A stretch of DNA of 64,000 nucleotides from Sulfolobus islandicus Y.N.15.51. Its GTDB lineage: Archaea > Thermoproteota > Thermoprotei_A > Sulfolobales > Sulfolobaceae. Positions within the stretch are counted from its first letter, which is position 1. Every line of letters begins with the position of its first letter. The position numbers and the translations under genes were made by a program. This document shows positions 37,438 to 46,462 of the stretch, piece by piece. Below the pieces are notes generated by a model that ran no database searches, had not been told where the DNA came from, and saw nothing but the letters and a program-made list of their open reading frames with translations. The stretch lies in assembly GCF_000022485.1 (NCBI RefSeq), contig NC_012623.1, positions 1,700,501 through 1,764,500 of the forward strand, in the 5' to 3' direction.

Positions 37438-38067
37438 ATGAGCATACTAGCAATTTATAATCATTCAATGGAAACACTAGGTACGTTAAAGAAATTCTTA
37501 CCTCGCGTTAAGGAAATAATGGCTGAAGAACTTAAGGGAGACGAACAATTTGATGCGTTAATAATAATGGGAGGACCGATGGGAGTTTATGAAAGGGATA
37601 AATATCACTTTTTAAACGTAGAGATGGAATTAGTAAAAAACGCGTATAAGCAAAACAAGAGAGTATTGGGAATTTGCTTAGGTTCCCAGTTAATTGCCGA
37701 AGCCTTAGGCGGTAAAGTAATTAAGGGTGGTTTTGGACAAGAAATTGGTGTTCAAAAAGTTAGGTTGTTAGGAGAGTTAAAGGATTTTATGGGTAGCGAG
37801 GAGTTATTAGTATTCCAATGGCACGGTGATACATTCTCGTTGCCAGAAAATGGTGTATTGCTGGGCTATAGCAACAAATATTTCCAAGTGTTTAGGCTAA
37901 AAAGAACTTTAGGTGTACAATTTCACGTTGAGGTGGATTCGGAAATGATTAGTAAATGGGTAAAACTATATGGAGGAAATGAAAGTATGGTTGAAGATGT
38001 AAAGAAATTTGAGAATGAACTTAAGAACTCCGCGTCAAAATTGATAAAGTATTGGATGAAATTATAA
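37438..38067 (+). CDS. Class I glutamine amidotransferase
   Basis: 209 residues. Catalytic triad: Cys in VLGICLGSQLIAEALGG (about 81), His and Glu in GVQFHVEVDSEM (about 163, 165); FQWHGDTFSLP is the usual loop. A stand-alone domain of the GMP-synthase glutaminase-like group; the acceptor is unknown. ATG 37438 is preceded by TTATTTTTATAC at about -22. Confidence 0.88.
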   Translation: MSILAIYNHSMETLGTLKKFLPRVKEIMAEELKGDEQFDALIIMGGPMGVYERDKYHFLNVEMELVKNAYKQNKRVLGICLGSQLIAEALGGKVIKGGFGQEIGVQKVRLLGELKDFMGSEELLVFQWHGDTFSLPENGVLLGYSNKYFQVFRLKRTLGVQFHVEVDSEMISKWVKLYGGNESMVEDVKKFENELKNSASKLIKYWMKL

Positions 38068-38221
38068 CTTTTTTATCAATTCAGAGCTTGACATTACACC
38101 CCTTTTTCCAAATAAGCCATTATCATCACTTACAAAACATGATTAAGGTGTAAAGTCTCGCTGCGGAGATGGATAGTCCTATCTCATTCATTAGCTTAAA
38201 TAACGCATCTCCTACTTTCAT
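38062..38221 (-). pseudogene. Short decayed ORF next to doxDA
   Basis: ATG 38221 gives MKVGDALFKLMNEIGLSISA, then ARLYTLIMF; one base shift near 38133 continues VSDDNGLFGKRGVMSSSELI-KKL to TAA at 38062. Remnant of a small soluble protein; family not recognised. It overlaps the GATase stop. Confidence 0.3.
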
Positions 38222-38294
38222 TACCAAATAATATGGACTTAATTATTTAAAATTAATAGGAAAAAGAGGGAAAGAGAGAAAAATAATTAGTTTG

Positions 38295-38816
38295 CTAAGA
38301 ATCTACCTTTACAATAATCTGGAACTTATTTCCATATGCCGCTGACTGTCCATCAGCATCCCACACTTTTATAATATAAGTCCCTGGTGATATTGGGTGA
38401 GGCAATTGCAAGATTACCGTAGAATTTTGCCCTAATGGGACTTCTATACCAACACCATAATTCCCTATCTTAATTGGCTTAGATGGATGTAGAGGGAATT
38501 CATTCTTTATGCTACTGCTTGGCAAAATACCTAGTTGTTGACCAGTCCATTGATATAATACTGTACCGTTTGGATATAGTAGTTGGACCAGTACTATGAA
38601 ACCACCATAGGTATCTGGACCAGCAGTCCTAGCTACTTGTAGGAACAATGTGCCATTTTCGTATAATCTAGTACCCACAAGAGAGTAGGCTGGAGTTTTA
38701 GAATAGTTGGTTAAATTTCCAAGCCCTTGAAAGTTTATCTGGTATAATCCTAGTGTCACACCCGTACTAAATAGTATCATAATGATTGCAATTATTGTTA
38801 TAACCTTGCCATTCAT
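38295..38816 (-). CDS. doxA: Thiosulfate:quinone oxidoreductase small subunit DoxA
   Basis: 173 residues: an N-terminal membrane anchor ([20 protein letters not shown]) and a beta-rich outer domain ([14 protein letters not shown].. [13 protein letters not shown]). In Acidianus, DoxA with DoxD oxidises thiosulfate to tetrathionate and reduces caldariellaquinone. It follows doxD by 6 bases, with GGTGATGAAGG as ribosome site. Confidence 0.85.
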   Translation of the reverse strand: MNGKVITIIAIIMILFSTGVTLGLYQINFQGLGNLTNYSKTPAYSLVGTRLYENGTLFLQVARTAGPDTYGGFIVLVQLLYPNGTVLYQWTGQQLGILPSSSIKNEFPLHPSKPIKIGNYGVGIEVPLGQNSTVILQLPHPISPGTYIIKVWDADGQSAAYGNKFQIIVKVDS

Positions 38817-38822
38817 CCTTCA

Positions 38823-39344
38823 TCACCATAGGGGTATGTTATATTTACCAACCCTTATTCCCTTTGACTTTTTAGCTAAGAGGTAGTCAATTGAAAACCA
38901 TCTACTCCCAGTGAAGACAAACATGAACGCAGCAGCGCCCTCAACTGCTGCTATTTGCCACTCATCAACGCATGTTGAACCTAACCATCCAGCAGCCAAA
39001 CCTATTCCCCAAGCTAATCCAGCTAGTACGAGTCCCGACAGTCTCGTTAGGAACCCTAATATCATGAACAACCCGAAAATAGCTTCCAATGCTGTAAATA
39101 ATATTATAAACTCGTAGAGTAAGCTGGGGTTTAACAGAATGCTTTCTAACATTCCCTTAATTGGAGCCCATGCGTGAGGAAGGAACGTTATTAATTTTCC
39201 TCCTACATATGCGCTACTATTTGGGTCTAGTTTAGCTGGTACATTAATAGCTCTTCTAACGAAGGCTGAGAAGAACATAAATCCTAATGTTATTCTAAGT
39301 ATGGGAAGGAACTTTTGGGTTTCCTCTACTGCAACTTGAGCCAT
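38823..39344 (-). CDS. doxD: Thiosulfate:quinone oxidoreductase large subunit DoxD
   Basis: 173 residues with four helices: [20 protein letters not shown], then [39 protein letters not shown] and [20 protein letters not shown], the DoxD family pattern. First gene of the pair. Upstream, CTTTATAAACTTATAATG gives a strong TATA region about 40 bases before ATG 39344. Confidence 0.88.
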   Translation of the reverse strand: MAQVAVEETQKFLPILRITLGFMFFSAFVRRAINVPAKLDPNSSAYVGGKLITFLPHAWAPIKGMLESILLNPSLLYEFIILFTALEAIFGLFMILGFLTRLSGLVLAGLAWGIGLAAGWLGSTCVDEWQIAAVEGAAAFMFVFTGSRWFSIDYLLAKKSKGIRVGKYNIPLW

Positions 39345-39845
39345 AATCCATCATCATTAACTATATCTCATTATAAGTTTATAAAGTTAGTTAGCAATAA
39401 ATGTTAGATGTTTCTTTTTTTAAAGTAGTATATACTATACAAAATGATATTATATGAGATAAAGAAAGGAGGTCTCATCATTAGAGTAGCAGTGTGAAGC
39501 AAATTTACACATGCCTTAAAGACAAAAAGAGAATTTGTAGCCAATACGACACTTTCAAAAAACACAATTAGATTATAAGGTTTCTGTCTTAAATCAGTAA
39601 AATCTTATTATTTACCTTTAGATATAAAATAAACATTAACGGAAATATTCATGAAAATTATAAAATGTAGTGGTTTTCCGATAAATGGTATTCATACTTT
39701 TGTATCGTGACTTGTTTCTTCTCACTGGGGAACAGAATACTGCTTAACATAAAGGATGTTATCTCTCTCAGAAAATCGGTTAAGCTTCATCATCTAGACT
39801 AACTAGAAGGGAATTACTTACTTTAATTTTTATATTCATGAATAT
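39345..39845. other. Intergenic region upstream of doxD
   Basis: Contains the doxD promoter (39360-39385) and otherwise AT-rich DNA closed in all frames; no repeats or RNA structure recognised. Confidence 0.4.
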
Positions 39846-40067
39846 ATGTTTGATATAAGAAGAAGAGAATGCAACGAGATAAGAAACTTGAAGGATTGGA
39901 GGTTAATTTACGATAGGAGAAAAGTAGGGAAGACATACCTAGCCATGAAATGCCTTAATTTCGATGAATATTATCTAATTTTCAAAACCTTATCGATAAT
40001 TCACGAAAATAATGAACTCTCATTAAAAGTTATAAATAAAACCGAGCTTAAGATTTTTAATCTTTAA
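39846..40067 (+). pseudogene. Archaeal ATPase (AAA) N-terminal remnant
   Basis: 73 codons: MFDIRRRECNEIRNLKDWRL, then IYDRRKVGKTYLAMKCLNFD. This is the start of the archaeal PF01637-type ATPase (normally IYGxRRxGKTSL); the first Gly of the Walker A is Asp here and everything after residue 73 is missing. A TTTATATTC box precedes it. Dead remnant. Confidence 0.5.
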
Positions 40068-40086
40068 CTATTTTCTGTTTAACTGC

Positions 40087-40911
40087 ATGCAGAGAACTAC
40101 AATCTCATTCCTTAGGTGGATAGTTCCGTTGTCATTATTCTGGGGTTTTGCCTTCCCTTTAACTAAAATAATTGCCTACTCAGCATCGCCCATGATCATT
40201 AGTGCATTTAGAGTTGGGATAGCTGCAATTTTCTTTCTCACTCTAGGGAAGGGGTTATCAGTGGGTAAGAAACAATTTGTAAATGGCTTGCTTAACTTCG
40301 CGTTCTTCTTAATTCTCATAAATCTTGGAATTGGGTTATCTACAAATCCAGGTTTAGTAGCGGTAATGATATATACACAACCAATTTTTGTTCTGATAAT
40401 TGAAAGGTTACTGGGTTATAAGATCACACCTAAAGGGATTATCGGAGTAGTTTTAGGAGTAATTGGAGTAATATCTTCAGCAACCTTATCATTTGATATT
40501 GGGTTGGTTTTCGGATTGTTGGCTGGGATATTATGGGCTGTAGGTACTATTTATTACTCCAGAAATTTAGCTAATGAAAACATCGCTAAACTTAACGCAT
40601 TTATGGCCCTAACCTCAGTTCCCATAGTCCTAGCTTTTACTCCAATCGACTACTATTTCAAATTTAGCCTAGTTACACTATCCTTAATTTTACTTTTAGC
40701 TATCATAGCCCAAATTCTAGGATTTTACTTCTGGTTTAATGGAGTTAGGGAATTGGGAACCGTTTACGCAAGTACTGGGTCTTTATTAGTACCAGTAATG
40801 GCTTACGTTACCAGTTTCGCCGTGTTGGGCGTAATCCCAACGTTATTCCAGATAATTGGCTCCGTGATAACCCTATCTGGAGTTTACCTTACCATTACCA
40901 GTAGAAGTTAG
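40087..40911 (+). CDS. EamA/DMT-family transporter
   Basis: 274 residues, ten helices in two EamA repeats (WGFAFPLTKIIAYSASPMII .. and GILWAVGTIYYSRNLANENI ..). Exports or imports small metabolites in relatives. Its last 39 bases overlap the convergent helicase gene. ATG 40087 has an AT-rich box about 25 bases upstream. Confidence 0.88.
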   Translation: MQRTTISFLRWIVPLSLFWGFAFPLTKIIAYSASPMIISAFRVGIAAIFFLTLGKGLSVGKKQFVNGLLNFAFFLILINLGIGLSTNPGLVAVMIYTQPIFVLIIERLLGYKITPKGIIGVVLGVIGVISSATLSFDIGLVFGLLAGILWAVGTIYYSRNLANENIAKLNAFMALTSVPIVLAFTPIDYYFKFSLVTLSLILLLAIIAQILGFYFWFNGVRELGTVYASTGSLLVPVMAYVTSFAVLGVIPTLFQIIGSVITLSGVYLTITSRS

Positions 40912-42873
40912 TTTATAGAAATTGATTAGACTGCTATAGGCTATAAGAAGAGAATTTAATTTGACTAACTTCTCATCTTTGAGGTCATAATAATTTATTT
41001 GGATTTTAGGATTCACAGTAACTGAATCAACACTAGCTGAGATTAAGATTTGAGCTAAAAGACCATTTCCAATCTTGCTCATATGAACCTCAACATTATA
41101 ATCTTTTCCCTCCAATTCTTTCTCATACTTACTTTTCTTTTCGCTTAACTCTTTCATTACCTCGTTTAAATTACTTGAGAGGAATAGCTTCATGAAAGGC
41201 CTAAGAGAACTTTTTCTGTCTAGTTTAATATTTCCTTTTTTCCTCAATAAAATCTCTCCAATTTTCTTATACTCACTATTACATAACCTTATGTAAGTCT
41301 CTCCAAAACCTATATTACAATAACTACCTAATAACACTTGACTAGCTAGCTTTCCCATCATCTCTTCATCGTAATAGTACAGCGCTTTCCCATCTCTCAA
41401 TGTCCTATCAATATATTCGTCAACATGTGACTTACTTTCATTTGATTCAAGTAATGAGAGTAATGAGAGGTTACTCTTCTTTTTTGTATCGTCTATCTGA
41501 TTGATTAAGACTTGTCCACCGCTTTTGTTAATAATTTCTACTACCCTAGCAACTGGTCCCTTATCTTCCCTCTTATCAATAAGGTAACTCACATCTACTC
41601 CTTCTAAGTAAAGATTTCTTAATGCCTCATCTAGATTATCATATTCTGAAGTCTTTGGGGTCAACGTTACAACTAAATATTTTATAGCTGACTCTCCTTC
41701 CTCTTTTTCCTTTCCTCTTATTAATCTTCCCAATCTTTGATAGAACCTTAATGCACTCTGAGGCACGTCTGTCATTATTAATAATTTAGCTTCCGGTATA
41801 TCAATTCCCTCTTCTCCTACAATTGTCGATATTAGAACGTCAATTTCTCCTTTTCTAAGATTTTGTACGACTTTTAACCTCTCATATCTAGATGAGTCTC
41901 CGGTTATTACTTTTACCTTCCCTAGATCAGAGATAGCCCTTTCGAATTCATACGCTGTTGACTTCCTGGAGGTAAATATTAGCACTGGTTTAAATTCCTC
42001 AACTCTATAAATATTTAAGACGCTTCTTAATGCTCTAGCTTTGTGACTTAAATCCTTTGAATCGCAAATTGAATCAATGTAAGGACTCTCCTCTACTTTC
42101 CCAATTAATCTTCTATAGCTTTCACAGAAAGCTTCTTTGCCATAAGTATAGAACGTGAGTTCTAAGAACTTAATCGTTTCCTTATTTCCTTTTATTAATC
42201 CCTTGAAGAAGGCCTCGTAGACTGAATCCTCTAAGTTGTTAAACTCTGAGTCGAAAATATCAGCTATTGCCTTAGGGAGTTTAAAGGACGGATCTATTTT
42301 AGTAAGGCTCTTGAAGTCATAGACTAAATACTCGGGTTGACCTAATAACTTAATTAAACGGGGGTCTATAAGATACTTTTTATAAGAGGGTAGTAACGCA
42401 GTAAACCCTATTAAAAATCTAGGCTCTAAATTTACTAATATCTCCTCGTATCTAGCATCTCCAAAGGCATGATGTACCTCATCAATTATCATTGCTTCTG
42501 CCTTGTCTAAACATTTGGCTGTTGTAAATGGAGTTGATACTATGATTTTCTTGCCTTTTTCAAAGGACTCACAATTTCCCTCATACTCTACGCCAACATT
42601 ATCACCGAAGACCTTCCTCCAGAATCTATGATACATTTGGTCACAAAGAAGCCGAGTGGGTTCTAATACAATTATATTATTAACCTTGTTAATTAAATGA
42701 TAGGCAACGGATAGTTCGATTAGTGTTTTCCCGCTACCGGTAGGCATTGAAATTATAATGAACCGCTTTCTATCAAGATTTTTCTCTATTTCTTCACTAA
42801 TATACTTTTGATAAGGGTAAGTTTCGATGCCAAGTCTCTCCCTAACTAGCTTATTTAAATCATCCAATGGCAC
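40873..42873 (-). CDS. SF2 DEVH-box helicase
   Basis: 666 residues. Walker A SMPTGSGKTLIE (about 43-54), Ia VLEPTRLLCDQ, DEVH box IIDEVHHAF (about 130), VLIFTSRKSTAYEFER, VLISTIVGEEGIDIPEA and motif VI RFYQRLGRLIRGK. The two RecA lobes are separated by a ~130-residue insert (about 170-290), as in the Hef/XPF-like and FANCM-type helicases, followed by a unique ~230-residue C-terminal region without nuclease motifs. DNA repair/branch processing is likely by family. Confidence 0.85.
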   Translation of the reverse strand: MPLDDLNKLVRERLGIETYPYQKYISEEIEKNLDRKRFIIISMPTGSGKTLIELSVAYHLINKVNNIIVLEPTRLLCDQMYHRFWRKVFGDNVGVEYEGNCESFEKGKKIIVSTPFTTAKCLDKAEAMIIDEVHHAFGDARYEEILVNLEPRFLIGFTALLPSYKKYLIDPRLIKLLGQPEYLVYDFKSLTKIDPSFKLPKAIADIFDSEFNNLEDSVYEAFFKGLIKGNKETIKFLELTFYTYGKEAFCESYRRLIGKVEESPYIDSICDSKDLSHKARALRSVLNIYRVEEFKPVLIFTSRKSTAYEFERAISDLGKVKVITGDSSRYERLKVVQNLRKGEIDVLISTIVGEEGIDIPEAKLLIMTDVPQSALRFYQRLGRLIRGKEKEEGESAIKYLVVTLTPKTSEYDNLDEALRNLYLEGVDVSYLIDKREDKGPVARVVEIINKSGGQVLINQIDDTKKKSNLSLLSLLESNESKSHVDEYIDRTLRDGKALYYYDEEMMGKLASQVLLGSYCNIGFGETYIRLCNSEYKKIGEILLRKKGNIKLDRKSSLRPFMKLFLSSNLNEVMKELSEKKSKYEKELEGKDYNVEVHMSKIGNGLLAQILISASVDSVTVNPKIQINYYDLKDEKLVKLNSLLIAYSSLINFYKLTSTGNGKVNSR

Positions 42874-42936
42874 GATATAGATATTAGTGTATTAAACTGA
42901 TAAAGTTAGCCGTTTATCCTTACGTTTGGGCGATTC

Positions 42937-43247
42937 ATGTTTCCATTGCAAATTATAATATTCTCTACGAAAAGGTTTGAAGCCAATATTGATAAAGAAT
43001 ATGAGGCTGAATACTTTGGACTAAAGGTATACGTCACAATAAAACCCAATTTAGATGAATTAGATATTTACGAACCTTACGTATTCTTAACTAATAAAAA
43101 ACCCAGACTGGGATTAAAGATGAGCTAAATTTTAATAGAGACCCTTACGAGACTAGGATAACACAGCTAAATGAGAACAGACAGAACTTTATACTTTCAA
43201 TTTTAGAAAAATATTACGTAAAACTTACTTTAAAACTAAAGACATAG
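42937..43247 (+). pseudogene. Small unknown protein, one base out of frame
   Basis: The first frame reads MFPLQIIIFSTKRFEANIDK to a stop at 43128; the next frame continues DELNFNRDPYETRITQLNEN .. EKYYVKLTLKLKT to TAG 43245-43247. One A added to the AAA run near 43117 joins them (~103 residues). Family not recognised. Divergent from the helicase with a 63-base spacer, and the first of three tightly spaced small genes. Confidence 0.5.
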
Positions 43248-43250
43248 TTA

Positions 43251-43541
43251 GTGATTAAGGACCCTTCCATATTTGAAAATACAATATATATAATAAAATC
43301 GTTAAGATATTCACATTTGGTTTTAAGGACTTCGAAGTTGTCCCTAAGTGAAATGATTAGTTATTTGCCATTCCTTCTTAGCGGTCTAGATAAATCCAAA
43401 GATTTAATTAAGACATTAAAGAAGTTCCATGACGCAGTAGAAGAAGAAGGAGCAGATTTTGACCTTATTAAGAAAGAAATTGAAAATCTGGGCTGGTATA
43501 ATATAAAGTTGTCTACTAAACCGATCATAAAAGATGAATAG
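43251..43541 (+). CDS. Unknown small protein
   Basis: 96 residues from GTG 43251 (MIKDPSIFENTIYIIKSLRY), helical, with LSEMISYLPFLLSGLDKSKD. It starts three bases after the preceding stop and overlaps the next gene by 8 bases, so the three form an operon. Unrecognised; could be a HEPN-like helical protein but no motif supports that. Confidence 0.5.
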   Translation: MIKDPSIFENTIYIIKSLRYSHLVLRTSKLSLSEMISYLPFLLSGLDKSKDLIKTLKKFHDAVEEEGADFDLIKKEIENLGWYNIKLSTKPIIKDE

Positions 43542-43733
43542 AGGATATAAAAAGTTTAAGAATTTTCTACAATTGAATGAGAAATTAGGAGGTCTTGCTG
43601 AACTGTTCACACATCTTATGATTTCTATTATGTATTTTTATGAAATCAACGGCTATGATTATGTTACACCTCCTACTGTTGCAAACATAGGCTTGTTAGA
43701 GGCATGGCATGTAATGCCTATATCCGTGAATTT
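43534..43733 (+). pseudogene. Unknown small protein, truncated by IS110 end
   Basis: From ATG 43534: MNRGYKKFKNFLQLNEKLGG, LAELFTHLMISIMYFYEING, then VANIGLLEAW before the IS110-like sequence begins at about 43735. The frame runs on to 43800 in transposon DNA (HVMPISVNF..), which is not part of the gene. Partner of the two genes before it. Confidence 0.5.
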
Positions 43734-43736
43734 TAT

Positions 43737-43782
43737 CACAATGTTCAGTCCGACGGTAGGGGAGCGTCACGCTCTTGCCCGA
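43737..43782 (-). mobile_element. IS110 copy 1-type left-end remnant
   Basis: On the minus strand GTCACGCTCCCCTACCGTCG then GACTGAACATTGTGATAAAA and TTCAC matches 1847-1885 of IS110 copy 1 nearly base for base. Only this ~45-base end is present; no transposase. CCTATATAGG occurs nearby (43844-43859 region), as at the ends of copy 1. Confidence 0.6.
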
Positions 43783-43800
43783 AGACTTAGCTTCAGTTAA

Positions 43801-43842
43801 GGGGTCGGCCATACCCCAGCCGAGGAGAGTATTACTCTCCCC
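43801..43842. other. Two-hairpin, pseudoknot-like motif
   Basis: GGGG (43801-43804) pairs with CCCC (43814-43817); TCGGC in its loop (43805-43809) can pair with GCCGA (43819-43823); GGAGAGT (43824-43830) pairs with ACTCTCC (43834-43840). Same layout as 9595-9630 at the TnpB fragment with different bases at the paired positions. Best read as an end structure of a lost IS200/605-type element or its RNA. Confidence 0.5.
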
Positions 43843-43961
43843 GACTAATAAAACCTATATAGGTGCCCATGGCGGAATTAGAAGTAATTAAAAGTAAGGA
43901 AAAGTTACGCCACGGGTAAACACTATATGTCCATTTACACTAGATAGGAAAAAATCAGCTA

Positions 43962-44537
43962 CTAAACCATATATTTCAACAAACCTCCATCATCACTTAC
44001 TTTACTGTATAAATCTAACAAATAACTAGGAATTTCAATCTCTCTACTAGTAACGCTTTTTGCTATAACGAACTTAAAACCCCTAGCACTCTTCACCAAC
44101 TTAATCATAGAGTGAGAAGTGTGTGAACCGAAAATCGAACCCTCTCTTTCCCTATCCATAAAACTGAACAAGAACTTCCTACTCCTAACTTTCCTCAATG
44201 ACGAGACGATCTTAGTGTAATTCTTTCTATGATGATAAGGATCAATAACTATTAAGTCGTTATCTCCCATTGAATCTATAGTAATTGGCACATCTTCAGC
44301 CTTGAAAGCCCTCCTTATATATACTTCAGCGTGATTATCGAAAACGTTTTGAAAACGCCCAATTAGGTAAGGATCTAATCCACCCCTTTCGGAAACTACT
44401 ACAACGTAAACTGGGGCTGAAATGGCTATAACCCTATGATAGAAAATTCTCAACAAATCGTAATCAGTTGAGAAGAACTCCACAATATCGTCCCTCTTTA
44501 TTATCTCGTCTAGAAAGGGAAAGCCAGTAGTTAACAT
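43962..44537 (-). CDS. RecA-fold protein without Walker A (inactivated RadA-like), PolB2 partner
   Basis: 191 residues. MLTTGFPFLDEIIKRDDIVE resembles the TGxxxLD start of RadA-like proteins; APVYVVVVSERGGLDPYLIG and NDLIVIDPYHH follow the Walker B strand, but there is no GxxxxGKT. So it has the fold but not ATP binding. The ATG overlaps the polB2 stop (ATGTTAA), so the two are translated together. Inactive RadA relatives linked to inactivated PolB are known in archaea; the role is probably in damage-induced synthesis, by analogy with the bacterial ImuA partner. Confidence 0.7.
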   Translation of the reverse strand: MLTTGFPFLDEIIKRDDIVEFFSTDYDLLRIFYHRVIAISAPVYVVVVSERGGLDPYLIGRFQNVFDNHAEVYIRRAFKAEDVPITIDSMGDNDLIVIDPYHHRKNYTKIVSSLRKVRSRKFLFSFMDREREGSIFGSHTSHSMIKLVKSARGFKFVIAKSVTSREIEIPSYLLDLYSKVSDDGGLLKYMV

Positions 44538-46216
44538 CTAGAGATCACCTCTTCCACGTCGTCATAAACCCTCCTCAGGTAATTGATGTAGTAATTCACA
44601 TCTCTTCCCATATAACCTAGTCTAGCGTCATAGAAACCTTTAATTCCCCTCACGTAAGGAACGCCCTTAATCCATATAACGTAATCTATTGGCTCACCGT
44701 TTATGGTCCTCTTTCTATACTTCTCATACAAATCCCTAATCCTAACCTTTTTAACATCAGAACAAGTCCTAGTTAATGAAAGCCCCCTTAATACGTCTTT
44801 CAAAAACGACTTAACAATGTTTGGCATGTTCTCCCTTATTAAACCCTTAGCGATTATTTCACCATTCATGTTTGCAATATATCTTGTAGGATATGGTGTG
44901 TCATTTTTGGTAGTAGTAAAGATAATCCAATTGTAACGTTTGTGATCCAGTCTTAGCCCCGTTTCTTTCTCGACCCTCTCAATGAATTTATCAATGTTAT
45001 CCCCCTTAACAACTAGTGAATCTATTATACTGTGTAAAACCTTCAACCCCATCTCCTCGGCAATCTCCATTGTCCTCCTTAACGTTTTCCTAGCTAAATA
45101 TGTGACCATTTCGTAAGCCTCAATCTTCCCAAACAAGGAATTCCTATAACCTAGATAGCCAAAAGAGGCAACTAAAATCCACTTTATTGCCTCAGCCCTC
45201 TCCTTGTCAATTCTCTTCAGCTCTGATTTTCTCTTTATCAACCACTCTAAGGCTTCTGGTATAATTCCCTTTTCCCTTAAGCAAATTGAATGCAGTTCCG
45301 TTTTTATATCATCACAAGCGTCAACGGTTTCAGCTGAAATGTTGTATTTTACAATCAAGGAGGGGTACATTGAAGAGAAGTCAACTTGATAAACGTTATC
45401 GTAACATCCGGGCTGTGGGAAGAGTATTAATCCTCCCTTATCCGCCATCATTATATTCTCTAACCTTCTCAACTTCTCAACTCTTGGAACAATTTTAGGT
45501 ATGATTATTCTCCTCTTAAACGCAACCCAAGCCTCATTTGTAGTTAAAACTTTACCAATCGTTGCGTAGGCTATCTCGTGAAGTGGGGTAAGTGAGATTA
45601 GGGACCACTCTATTAAACCCTTAGCTGAAACTGGAGATCTCTTCTTCTCAATCCTAATCTTAACGTTTGACTTCACGTAATTACACGCTTCTCCTAAACA
45701 TTCAGTGATATCAGCCTCAACTTCGGGTTTTTCGTAAAATCTCCTAACCTCGTTATTTATTTTAACTTCAAACACTTTCCCTTTTAACGATTCGCCATAC
45801 CAATCTAAAGGTACAACTTTCGCAATGGTTACCTTTGGGAATTCGTCATCGGAAGAGTTTAGTCTCCTAAAGGGCTTTATCCCTAGGCGGTATAGCGTTT
45901 GTGATAGTACTGTTGGTGTTTCGTTCACGACGTTTAGCCTTTTCCTCATGTAATAATAAGCGTCAAAGGATTCAACCTCAAAGCGGTAAACTTTAGCCTC
46001 TTTTCCATTCAACGTTTTCCATTTTTCCTCTTCGTAATATTTCACTTCTGGGTGTTGTAGTACTACATCGGGGTTATCTGTTATGGCATAAACTGGGAAC
46101 GTTGTTCTGATAATTTTCTCCTTGAAATTGCTTAGGAATAGCTTCACTCCTCCTTTGACCGGATAAGCGTCAAGTACGTACTCCTCCATTTCTCGCATTC
46201 CTCCGCCAAAGCCCAA
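44531..46216 (-). CDS. polB2: B-family DNA polymerase PolB2 (Dpo2), altered active site
   Basis: Up to 561 residues, shorter than PolB1 because the exonuclease part is reduced. Motif A is VDFSSMYPSLIVKYN (usual DYxSLYPS); motif B is KWILVASFGYLGYRN (usual Kx3NSxYG, here A-S for N-S); motif C is LHSIIDSLVVKG where the usual YxDTDS is H-S-I-I-D-S, so one catalytic Asp is absent. This is the hallmark of the Sulfolobales PolB2 group. Overlaps the upstream small gene by 73 bases; a start at a later ATG (46198 or 46189) would reduce this. Damage-inducible in known relatives. Confidence 0.88.
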   Translation of the reverse strand: MGFGGGMREMEEYVLDAYPVKGGVKLFLSNFKEKIIRTTFPVYAITDNPDVVLQHPEVKYYEEEKWKTLNGKEAKVYRFEVESFDAYYYMRKRLNVVNETPTVLSQTLYRLGIKPFRRLNSSDDEFPKVTIAKVVPLDWYGESLKGKVFEVKINNEVRRFYEKPEVEADITECLGEACNYVKSNVKIRIEKKRSPVSAKGLIEWSLISLTPLHEIAYATIGKVLTTNEAWVAFKRRIIIPKIVPRVEKLRRLENIMMADKGGLILFPQPGCYDNVYQVDFSSMYPSLIVKYNISAETVDACDDIKTELHSICLREKGIIPEALEWLIKRKSELKRIDKERAEAIKWILVASFGYLGYRNSLFGKIEAYEMVTYLARKTLRRTMEIAEEMGLKVLHSIIDSLVVKGDNIDKFIERVEKETGLRLDHKRYNWIIFTTTKNDTPYPTRYIANMNGEIIAKGLIRENMPNIVKSFLKDVLRGLSLTRTCSDVKKVRIRDLYEKYRKRTINGEPIDYVIWIKGVPYVRGIKGFYDARLGYMGRDVNYYINYLRRVYDDVEEVISRC

Positions 46217-46410
46217 ATTAGCGTAAAGTAAACGAGGTTATAGGGATCAATGAGTTCGTCATAGGATGCACTTTGAGTATACCTTACTTTTTCCTTAACT
46301 CTTTCTAGTAAAAGGGATAATGTGGGAGAATGTAAGCGCTCTATAATTCTTTCAAGCTTTTCTAACTCTCTATTAACTGCCATGGTGTATGATGGCTGTG
46401 TTCTTCCCAT
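46144..46410 (-). CDS. Small helical protein, first gene of the PolB2 operon
   Basis: 88 residues: VNRELEKLERIIERLHSPTL, SLLLERVKEKVRYTQSASYD and LVYFTLIWALAEECEKW. No motif recognised. It precedes and overlaps polB2. An equivalent small ORF accompanies polB2 in other Sulfolobales operons. Starts at ATG 46410; leaderless spacing from TAAATTAAG. Confidence 0.7.
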   Translation of the reverse strand: MGRTQPSYTMAVNRELEKLERIIERLHSPTLSLLLERVKEKVRYTQSASYDELIDPYNLVYFTLIWALAEECEKWRSTYLTLIRSKEE

Positions 46411-46430
46411 GTGATATATCTCTCCCTTGG

Positions 46431-46462
46431 TAAATTAAGTCTTTAGAGAGAACACCGAAAGT
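46431..46462 (-). promoter_or_regulatory. PolB2 operon promoter with a damage-response hexamer
   Basis: On the minus strand ACTTTC (46457-46462) fits the ANTTTC hexamer known upstream of UV-inducible Sulfolobus promoters. It lies in ACACTTTCGGTGT, a partial palindrome, and is followed by CTTAATTTA (46431-46439), a TATA-like box about 25 bases before ATG 46410. Order hexamer, TATA, start agrees with the described arrangement. Confidence 0.6.
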
